Shown piece by piece: positions 1-6,296 of a DNA stretch of 16,380 nt; position 1 is the stretch's first letter, and every line of letters begins with the position of its first letter. This DNA comes from an uncultured Bacteroides sp. (GTDB taxonomy: Bacteria > Bacteroidota > Bacteroidia > Bacteroidales > Bacteroidaceae), in NCBI GenBank assembly GCA_900556845.1, contig USQO01000046.1, forward strand, positions 1 to 16,380, in the 5' to 3' direction. Under the pieces are notes generated by a model, which was not told the DNA's origin, ran no database searches, and worked only from the letters and a program-made list of their open reading frames with translations. A program made the translations under genes and the position numbers.

Positions 1-30
1 CGTGGGCTCGGAGATGTGTATAAGAGACAG
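1..30 (+). other. Sequencing adapter remnant (Nextera transposase end)
   Basis: The first 30 bases match the 3' part of the Nextera read-2 transposase adapter. Positions 12-30 are exactly the 19-bp Tn5 mosaic end AGATGTGTATAAGAGACAG, preceded by the adapter-specific CGTGGGCTCGG. This is library-preparation sequence left at the contig end, not a natural Tn5 insertion, because the adapter-specific bases lie outside the mosaic end. Genomic sequence begins at about base 31. Confidence 0.95.
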
Positions 31-73
31 ATATTATAAGGTTCATTTTCTAGCTAATTCTCACGTTGCAGTT

Positions 74-106
74 TTTGATTAATATTTCAATGGCTTATTA
101 CATTTA
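74..106 (+). promoter_or_regulatory. Possible Bacteroides-type promoter for the chaperone-envelope operon
   Basis: TTTG at 74-77 is followed after 21 bp by TACATTTA at 99-106, a 7-of-8 match to the Bacteroides -7 consensus TAnnTTTG. Transcription would start near 113, leaving a leader of about 80 nt before the GrpE-like gene. In this AT-rich stretch a match this good can arise by chance, and TATGTTTA at 129-136 is an equally good -7 candidate without a -33 partner. Confidence 0.25.
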
Positions 107-192
107 TCGAATCTGCATTGGTAGGTTCTATGTTTAATTTTTTAAGGTTTCGGTAAAGAAATTATCAAAATATTTTAATCTAGATATGAAAT

Positions 193-1011
193 ATGAGTAC
201 TAAAGGATTTTTTAGCTATTTCGGAGAGAAAGATGTTAATAAGATGTCTGACTCAGAAAGATTGGCTATATTGAAGTCACTTCAAGTTTGGTTGTCAGAA
301 AGAGGTGAATGGACAGAAGAATGGCTTACTGCCAATGGTATAGTAATCCCTGCAAGAACGGTGGATGATGAAAACCATAAAGAGGAAGAACATGTGAAAG
401 AACAAGAAAATGATAATTACATACTTGACAAGTTAAGGCAGGAACTTCGTGATGCTATAACACAGATGTCATTAACCTTATCTGAGAAAATAGACAGTGA
501 AAACTTAGAGCTTGTTCGTATTTTGGATAAGGTGGAAGATAAACTGAGGCGTAAGGAGTCGGAACTTCAAGGTTTTCAGGAAGATTTCAGGCTAAAAGCC
601 ACAGCACCATTTCTAAGACAATTTATCAATCTGGGAGATATGATGCGCAGGGTAATTGATGATAACCCATTAAATGTAGACGAGTCTGCCCCTTATTTGC
701 TGAAACAAATGCAACGACTTATAGAAAGTATAGACTGCATATTGAAAGATTTCTCTATAGAGCCGTTCCTACATGATGAGGAGGATGTCACTTTTGACCC
801 CTATACTCAGCAGTCGTTTGAATATCCTACAGACAATCCTGATATAGATAAGAAGATACGACGTACGTTAAACCCTGGATACGTATGGACATTACCTTAT
901 ATAATAAGGGCGAAGGCTAATGGTGAAGAACATCCTCTGAAAGAATATCGCATGATTTTCCGTCGTGAGCAGGTGGAATGTTTTAAATATATCAAAAATG
1001 ACAAACAATAA
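193..1011 (+). CDS. GrpE-like nucleotide exchange factor
   Basis: 272 aa, probably cytoplasmic, with no signal peptide or membrane segment. Residues 1-70 are a family-specific N-terminal extension. Residues about 70-135 are a charged helical stretch likely to form the dimeric coiled coil. Residues 130-190 contain a GrpE-like helix (EDFRLKATAPFLRQF), and residues about 197-268 match the GrpE beta domain, with an FDP motif, a PT(D/N) turn, a GY motif before the last strands and a terminal REQVECFKY strand. GrpE proteins release ADP from Hsp70. The partner is almost certainly the Hsp70 encoded 12 bp downstream. The protein is longer than housekeeping GrpE (about 190-200 aa), and divergent sequence plus context make it a dedicated paralogue rather than the cell's main GrpE. 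The start ATG at 193 is the first usable one; an ATG at 186 is followed by an early stop. Confidence 0.8.
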   Translation: MSTKGFFSYFGEKDVNKMSDSERLAILKSLQVWLSERGEWTEEWLTANGIVIPARTVDDENHKEEEHVKEQENDNYILDKLRQELRDAITQMSLTLSEKIDSENLELVRILDKVEDKLRRKESELQGFQEDFRLKATAPFLRQFINLGDMMRRVIDDNPLNVDESAPYLLKQMQRLIESIDCILKDFSIEPFLHDEEDVTFDPYTQQSFEYPTDNPDIDKKIRRTLNPGYVWTLPYIIRAKANGEEHPLKEYRMIFRREQVECFKYIKNDKQ

Positions 1012-1023
1012 AAATCACAGAAT

Positions 1024-2487
1024 ATGGAAGAATTTTATGGAATAGATTTAGGCACTACAAATTCTTGTATTGCAATCATAGATGAAGATGACACTGTTAC
1101 AGTAGTAACCAATAAAGAAGGTCTTTTGACAACTCCGTCTGTAGTGGCATACGAAGAAGACGGAACACCTTTTGTTGGAAATGCTGCCAAGGCTAATATG
1201 GCAAACGATCCGGAACGTACCGTAGCTTTCATTAAACGTGAAATGTCAAATGCTAATTATAGCAGAAAAATAGGTAACATAGACATAAACCCGATTGATG
1301 TTTCAGCGGAAATTCTGAAAAAATTAGTTAATGACGCGAATATGAAACGCCGGGATGATTATGGAAAAGATCCTATAAATAAGGTGGTGATAACAGTTCC
1401 GGCTTACTTCGGAAATGAAGAAAGATCCAGAACGAAGGAAGCCGGAAAGCGTGCTGGACTTGATGTAATAACCTTGATTAATGAGCCTACGGCTGCTGCA
1501 CTTTCATTTGGTATAAAGAACAAACAGAATCGCAATATTTTAGTTTATGATTTGGGAGGCGGTACATTTGATGTTAGTATTATGCAAATTAAGAACGGAA
1601 TAATTGATACTCTTGCCACAAATGGAAACCATCAGTTGGGAGGTGTTGATTGGGATGAAACTATTGTCAATTGCGTATTGAAGAAAGAAAATATAAATGT
1701 TACTTGTAAGGATTTGAAAACAAGTGATTTTGCTACTTATAGTTCACTAATGATAGCGGCTGAAGAAGCAAAAAAAATTCTTACGGACAGGGAAAAAACA
1801 TCACTCAGATATAATTATAAGGGTATTCACAATACGGAAATCACTCTTGCAGAGTTTGAAGAGCTCACGCAAGAGTTGATGGCTATGACTGGAAATATAA
1901 TTGATGAAGCCATGAAAATGGCTGGCAACCCCAAAATAGATGAAGTCTTAATAGTAGGCGGTTCGTCGCGTATGCGTATGGTAAAGACTTTTATAGAGAA
2001 GAAGTTTGGCATAACTCCTCGTCTGTTCGAACCTGATCTTGCAATTGCTAAAGGTGCAGCTCTTTATGCGGCTCAGGAAGAAAAAGGTTATACTGAAACA
2101 GGGCTTCAGATGGGAGATGATAAAGGCTCTACTTCTTATGGAATGGCATCTTGGGTAGGTGATAAACATATGATTAGCAATCTTATTCTCATGTCAGATA
2201 ACTTATGTGTCGAAAAATCGTTTGACAAATTCTCTACAAGGTCGGATAACCAGACCGGATTACATGTGGCTTTATATGAGAATCGTGTAAATGAAGATGT
2301 ATGTGAACTTTATTTAGGAAAACTTCTGCAAGAAGGAGATATAGATTGGGGTTACCCTGTTCCTAAAGGCACTCCTGCAAAGCTGTTGGTAAATCGTGGA
2401 AAGGATGGTATAATCAAAGTCTATATTGAAATTCAAGGACAGAAGAAAGAATTTGTTATAAATACGAAGGGGATTGCTTTTAATTGA
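1024..2487 (+). CDS. Hsp70-family chaperone lacking the alpha-helical lid
   Basis: 487 aa, about 150 shorter than DnaK. The nucleotide-binding domain (1 to about 355) is complete: phosphate-1 loop IDLGTTNS with D8, a lysine at K71 matching DnaK K70, INEPTAAAL with E154, phosphate-2 loop YDLGGGTFDVSI with T181, and the adenosine motif VLIVGGSSR. ATP hydrolysis is therefore expected. The rest (about 370-487) aligns by motif with the beta substrate-binding domain: KSFDKFSTRSDNQ resembles DnaK VFSTAEDNQ, followed by LGKL, a P(R/K)GTP turn and a DGIIKV strand. The protein ends there, so the alpha-helical lid is absent. The usual DVLLLDV linker is also absent, replaced by a polar stretch around residues 356-370. 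Without lid and linker, client handling and J-protein coupling should differ from DnaK. It lies 12 bp after the GrpE-like gene and 7 bp before the next gene. Confidence 0.9.
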   Translation: MEEFYGIDLGTTNSCIAIIDEDDTVTVVTNKEGLLTTPSVVAYEEDGTPFVGNAAKANMANDPERTVAFIKREMSNANYSRKIGNIDINPIDVSAEILKKLVNDANMKRRDDYGKDPINKVVITVPAYFGNEERSRTKEAGKRAGLDVITLINEPTAAALSFGIKNKQNRNILVYDLGGGTFDVSIMQIKNGIIDTLATNGNHQLGGVDWDETIVNCVLKKENINVTCKDLKTSDFATYSSLMIAAEEAKKILTDREKTSLRYNYKGIHNTEITLAEFEELTQELMAMTGNIIDEAMKMAGNPKIDEVLIVGGSSRMRMVKTFIEKKFGITPRLFEPDLAIAKGAALYAAQEEKGYTETGLQMGDDKGSTSYGMASWVGDKHMISNLILMSDNLCVEKSFDKFSTRSDNQTGLHVALYENRVNEDVCELYLGKLLQEGDIDWGYPVPKGTPAKLLVNRGKDGIIKVYIEIQGQKKEFVINTKGIAFN

Positions 2488-2494
2488 TATTCTT

Positions 2495-4477
2495 ATGGCA
2501 ATAGATACTTTGGAAACTAAAGTACAAGAATGGGATGAGAGGAGAAAGGAGGTGCGTGAGGGCATCTCCGCCCCTCAGTACTCGGAGATGGAAGGCTACT
2601 TCTCTGAATTGGAATTGATGGCTTTTAGCGATTCATTCAAGAAGAAGGAGATGGAAGAGAAACTTATTTTGCTTCGTACTTTTGCTATTCGACTGGCTAA
2701 TATAGATCCGGACTTGTCTGGATCATTGAGTAAGTTTCTTTCTTATTGCGAAACTTTATATGGCAATCCTAACTTCAAACAAATTGCCATAAATAATAAT
2801 TTGGCTTCGGATTTGTTGAGATTGGCAGATAAAGAAGCAAAAGACAAGGAAGAATTTGAAAAAGAAAAGAGAAAAAGGCAAGAGGAAGCTGCAAAGAGAA
2901 GAGAGGAAGAGACCAGAAGAAGACAAGAGGAAGAAAGGAAAAGAAGAGAAGAAAAGAATACTCCTTCTATAAGAATACTTAGCGTAATGTTTGCTGACAC
3001 TGATTGTAAATGTAATATAATCCGTCCATATGGCTCTAAACTCTACACTGATGTGGCATATCTTGTGCCTAAGATAAAATGTGAAGTATTGCGTACGGGG
3101 GCTGACCTTGAGATTTTTTACAAACTGTTCTCTCCGTCAGGTAAACTGTTTGATGCAGGCACATCAAAATTAGGATATACCACTTCATCAAAAGTACAGC
3201 GTCATTCTACTGGAGTATTTGATGTGGTTTTCTTAGGAGTCGGTAGTGATAAGAAGGATGTTTTTAATGAAAGTGGAACATGGAGGATTGAGTTTTATGA
3301 AAACGACAACTGTATTTACAAGTCGCAGATAGATATTCATAAATCTAATTCTTTAGGGCTTATTACTTTAGGATGTTTTTCTTCATTGCTAGGCTTATCA
3401 ATTACATTAGGGGTTATCTTCTTGGTTATATGGGGAGTTGTTAAGTTATTTTTTAGTGATTCAGATGGTGTTAGATCATACGTTTATACTGCTAACACTG
3501 AATTATACAAATCTTCAGAGGATTTTTCTGAAAACAATGTATTAACAAGTCTTCCGTATGGAACTTTGGTGGAGGTTGCTTCTCAAAAGGGAGGTTTATC
3601 AGAAGTGGAAGTAGATGGAAAAGAGGGATATGTAATGGGCAATATGTTGCTTATGGAAGATGACTTCAAATTACTTGATGGAGTGTGGGGCAATGCTATG
3701 GCAAACGAATGTGTATCAATAGGTAGATATAGACTTGCTATATTAAACTATTTGAAAGCTTCACATATGCGGACTGGTGGGGAAGGATGGCAGCTGATGG
3801 CAAAAAGCATGGAAGTACTGCCTAATTCGGTGCTATATCCGAATATGAACAATGGTTATGACAAGTTCTCTGATTTTGCTTTTGTGCTGACTAACAACAC
3901 AACGAATGAGATGCGTGTCGCTGTATATTCGTTTACTGATGATGGACAGCCGAAACTTGTGCATGAAGAACAGGCTGAAAAGGCTTATATCTATTCTGTT
4001 ACATACCGAAATGGAGCCTACAGAATTAATTATTCTTCGGCGTCTTCTTCCAGAAATACGGTGAAAAATAGTGATAATGTGGCTCCAAAGGAAACTATAC
4101 CACAGCGAAGTACGGTATCTTCCTCTGAAGTCAACACTGTTTCAAGCGTCAAGAAAACTCAGATTGTGGAAGATAACAATGTATATGATGCTGTTGATAC
4201 ACAAGCTCGGTTCAATGGTTCGGTAAGTAGCTATATAAAAAAGAACCTGAAATATCCTGCAAAGGCATATATGGATGGAATAAAGGGCACTGTTGTTGTA
4301 TCGTTTGTGGTAGAAAAGACAGGTGAAATTAGCAATGTGCAAGTTGCTAGAAGTGCTGAGCCTAGTCTTGACAGAGAGGCAGTTCGCTTGGTAAAATACA
4401 TGCCTCTGTGGTCTCCGGCAATAAAGAACGGCAGCCAAGTCAGATCAAGAACTTCTTTATCGATTGTGTTTGAATAG
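2495..4477 (+). CDS. Single-pass membrane protein: coiled coil, SH3-like domain and TonB_C domain
   Basis: 660 aa from ATG 2495, which lies 7 bp after the Hsp70 stop; an in-frame TTG at 2474 is a weaker start that would overlap the Hsp70 gene. There is no signal peptide. Order: helical domain (1-111); very charged Glu/Lys/Arg coiled coil (112-155); beta-rich domain of unknown family (about 158-282); one long hydrophobic segment (288-320); SH3-like domain (326-390); a second beta-rich region (about 425-510); a Ser/Thr-rich linker (about 515-570); TonB_C domain (573-660) with KNLKYP, GTVVVSFVV, PSLDREAVR and MPLWSPA motifs. This predicts a cytoplasmic N-terminus and a periplasmic C-terminus. 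TonB_C domains contact TonB-box proteins in the outer membrane. The protein is unlike ordinary TonB, which has almost no cytoplasmic part and a proline-rich spacer. I infer that it links the cytoplasmic Hsp70/GrpE pair to the envelope. Domains are clear; function is not. Confidence 0.8.
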   Translation: MAIDTLETKVQEWDERRKEVREGISAPQYSEMEGYFSELELMAFSDSFKKKEMEEKLILLRTFAIRLANIDPDLSGSLSKFLSYCETLYGNPNFKQIAINNNLASDLLRLADKEAKDKEEFEKEKRKRQEEAAKRREEETRRRQEEERKRREEKNTPSIRILSVMFADTDCKCNIIRPYGSKLYTDVAYLVPKIKCEVLRTGADLEIFYKLFSPSGKLFDAGTSKLGYTTSSKVQRHSTGVFDVVFLGVGSDKKDVFNESGTWRIEFYENDNCIYKSQIDIHKSNSLGLITLGCFSSLLGLSITLGVIFLVIWGVVKLFFSDSDGVRSYVYTANTELYKSSEDFSENNVLTSLPYGTLVEVASQKGGLSEVEVDGKEGYVMGNMLLMEDDFKLLDGVWGNAMANECVSIGRYRLAILNYLKASHMRTGGEGWQLMAKSMEVLPNSVLYPNMNNGYDKFSDFAFVLTNNTTNEMRVAVYSFTDDGQPKLVHEEQAEKAYIYSVTYRNGAYRINYSSASSSRNTVKNSDNVAPKETIPQRSTVSSSEVNTVSSVKKTQIVEDNNVYDAVDTQARFNGSVSSYIKKNLKYPAKAYMDGIKGTVVVSFVVEKTGEISNVQVARSAEPSLDREAVRLVKYMPLWSPAIKNGSQVRSRTSLSIVFE

Positions 4478-4505
4478 AATGCACATGTCAATAAACTAAA
4501 TATAA

Positions 4506-4988
4506 ATGAGTATGAAAAAGAAGATTTGTTTTTGCATCACTGTAATGATGATTTTTTGTTGTTTCCCAATGTTTGCGTCGTCTGTATGTCTGCAACGTAA
4601 CACGCAAGTGATATCACCTGATCCTTCTTTGGAGGTTAAAGTGATGAAAGCATACCGTTCTGGGGAGTATGTAATTGTTGATATGTTATTTTGTAATGTT
4701 TCTAGTAAAGATTACAAAGTAAATATTGCTCTCCAACGTAAAGAGGTTTCTGTATATGATGAGCTAGGAAATCAATATGTGAAAGGTATTTATGGCACGT
4801 TTACAAAAAATGAAGGCATTAGTGAATTACCGAGTGCTTTATTGCCATCTGAAGTTCCTGTACGTTTCAGCCTCTATATAAAAGATGTAGAGGAAGGAGT
4901 AATGTTTTTCCCTAAAATAATATTTGAATGTCGAATAGGGTATTCACCTGCAAAATTAACAATAAAGAATGTTTTGATTTCAGAGTGA
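4506..4988 (+). CDS. Small exported protein of unknown function
   Basis: 160 aa; the alternative ATG at 4512 would drop two residues. A KKK n-region and hydrophobic core (residues 1-25, ending near MFASS) form a Sec signal peptide. The cysteine at about residue 28 has no proper lipobox, so a lipoprotein is not favoured. The mature part alternates short beta strands (SLEVKVMKAYRSGEYVIVD, then YKVNIALQRKEVSVYDELGN) and looks like one immunoglobulin-like or DUF4352-like beta sandwich; I cannot assign a family with confidence. It should reside in the periplasm, on the same side as the SH3 domains of both flanking gene products. It starts 28 bp after the TonB_C gene, and its stop overlaps the next start (TGATG), so translational coupling with the polytopic protein is likely. 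Confidence 0.65.
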   Translation: MSMKKKICFCITVMMIFCCFPMFASSVCLQRNTQVISPDPSLEVKVMKAYRSGEYVIVDMLFCNVSSKDYKVNIALQRKEVSVYDELGNQYVKGIYGTFTKNEGISELPSALLPSEVPVRFSLYIKDVEEGVMFFPKIIFECRIGYSPAKLTIKNVLISE

Positions 4989-6037
4989 TGAGAACGCTTT
5001 GTTTGGTAATTGCTATTCTGTGCTGCAGTGTTTTTGCTACAGCACAGATTAAATATAAAGTGACTACTAGTACTTTTCTGAATGTCAGAAGTTATGCTTC
5101 TACCGATGCTCCTATGCTAGGGACAATTAAGAATGGAGAAAAAGTATATGTATATGATATTGCTAACGGTTGGGCAAAGATATCCTACGATGGAGGATAT
5201 GCTTATATTAGTTCGGACTATATCACAAAAGCAGTTGATAGAACGCCTATGTCACGGCAGGAATTGGGAGAATTTGATTTGCCTTTTTGGGGTATTGGTA
5301 AGGGCAATTCTGAATGGATGGCATATGTTGTTGTTGTGATTTCAGTTCTTCTGTTTATTGTAAGAAAGAAAAGGGGAGACACTCCGTTGGAAGACGGACT
5401 TCATGTGTTTAATGTGATATTATTCCTTTCTGTGTCGGTGCTTGAACTAGCATATCTTTCTTTAATGGGTGGTGATGCTATCTGGTTCTGTGCTCCTGAC
5501 AAAGTGGGATGGCTGTGGACTATTATAGATTTCATAATTTTCGGTATCATTGTCTATAATCAATTCATGTGTTTTTTCAATACCATTACAGATGTGGAAT
5601 ACAACAGTTACGGTTCTTTCAGTAAGTATTGGGGTATATATTCCTGGATATGGGGAATAATTATAGGTGTGATTTCTAGTTTCTTCCTACCTGTCATACT
5701 TCCTTTTGTTGGTATAGTTTTTGTAGCGTGTCAGTTGGTGCAGATAGTATTGATATTTAAGGGAGTGTTGCCGAAAGGAGGATGGGGGCACGCTTTTCTT
5801 TGTCTGGTGGTATATCTCCTTGGATCTTTATCCACGGTGTTGATACTAGTTCATTTTGTTGTGCTATTGCTTATTGTGGTCGTAGGCTATTTTGTCTTGA
5901 GGGTAATAGGAAGTGCAAGCAGCTCATCATCTAAAGCCTGCTGTCGTAGTTGTAGCCATTACAATAACAACTATTGTTTGTATCATTGCATCGATATTTA
6001 CGATTCAGATTGCAAAACTTGTAACTATTATAAATAG
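4988..6037 (+). CDS. SH3-domain polytopic membrane protein with Cys-rich tail
   Basis: 349 aa from ATG 4988, which overlaps the preceding stop by one base; an in-frame upstream start at 4928 would add 20 unlikely residues inside the preceding gene and put polar sequence before the signal peptide. A Sec signal peptide (1-20, ending FATAQ) leads into a bacterial SH3 domain (about 21-85, with LNVRS, a GEKVYVY strand and GWAKISYDGGYAYIS). About seven hydrophobic segments follow between residues 110 and 305. The first ends in RKKR, which puts that loop in the cytoplasm and the SH3 domain in the periplasm. A Ser-rich spacer then leads to a tail with cysteines 318, 319, 322, 330, 334, 342 and 345 and histidines 324 and 333. 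By the predicted topology this tail is cytoplasmic, which suits zinc binding. It closes the operon; no transport or enzyme family is recognised. Confidence 0.75.
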   Translation: MRTLCLVIAILCCSVFATAQIKYKVTTSTFLNVRSYASTDAPMLGTIKNGEKVYVYDIANGWAKISYDGGYAYISSDYITKAVDRTPMSRQELGEFDLPFWGIGKGNSEWMAYVVVVISVLLFIVRKKRGDTPLEDGLHVFNVILFLSVSVLELAYLSLMGGDAIWFCAPDKVGWLWTIIDFIIFGIIVYNQFMCFFNTITDVEYNSYGSFSKYWGIYSWIWGIIIGVISSFFLPVILPFVGIVFVACQLVQIVLIFKGVLPKGGWGHAFLCLVVYLLGSLSTVLILVHFVVLLLIVVVGYFVLRVIGSASSSSSKACCRSCSHYNNNYCLYHCIDIYDSDCKTCNYYK

Positions 6038-6092
6038 TCATAGGCATTGTTCAATTATGCGGAATTTTTATTAGGAATCTAAATATTTAGTT

Positions 6093-6289
6093 ATGGCTTA
6101 CAAGTAAGGACATAGAGTTTATAAAAAAGATACAGGTGTGGACTTTGGAAAGTATATTTTGGGGATGTGTTTCTGAAATTTATAAAAAGGTATTTTATAA
6201 AAACGATTATTTGTGTGGTTGGAATATTTGTTGTAGTTTTGCTTTAGTTCTTGGTCTGTTTTTATGAGAGAAAGAAAACCATAAATTGA
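6093..6289 (+). pseudogene. Possible remnant of a small membrane-protein gene
   Basis: Two frames carry protein-like stretches interrupted by stops. From ATG 6093 the frame reads MAYK, stop, then GHRVYKKDTGVDFGKYILG to a stop at 6174. From 6176 the next frame reads KFIKRYFIK followed by a hydrophobic IICVVGIFVVVLL segment, a TAG at 6245, then FLVCFYERKK to 6289. A basic-hydrophobic-basic pattern is what a single membrane helix would look like. The promoter of the next operon lies inside it. AT-rich noncoding sequence can mimic such patterns, so this is only suggestive. Confidence 0.2.
6210..6241 (+). promoter_or_regulatory. Bacteroides-type promoter of the glycan-degradation operon
   Basis: A TTTG -33 element at 6210-6213 is separated by 20 bp from TAGTTTTG at 6234-6241, a full match to the -7 consensus TAnnTTTG. 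The start point would fall near 6248, giving a leader of about 50 nt before the first gene at 6297. Its position at the head of three closely spaced co-directional genes supports it. Confidence 0.55.
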
Positions 6290-6296
6290 AATTACA

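Noticed and set aside
12..30. Natural Tn5/IS50 end
   Set aside because: The adapter-specific bases just outside the mosaic end and the position at the contig edge show library adapter, not a transposon.
2474..2494. TTG start giving a 7-residue longer TonB_C protein
   Set aside because: It overlaps the end of the Hsp70 gene and uses a rare start; ATG 2495 is 7 bp after the Hsp70 stop and gives a natural N-terminus.
4928..4987. Upstream in-frame start for the SH3 polytopic protein
   Set aside because: It adds polar residues ahead of a clean signal peptide and lies inside the preceding gene; ATG 4988 overlaps that gene's stop in the usual coupled form.
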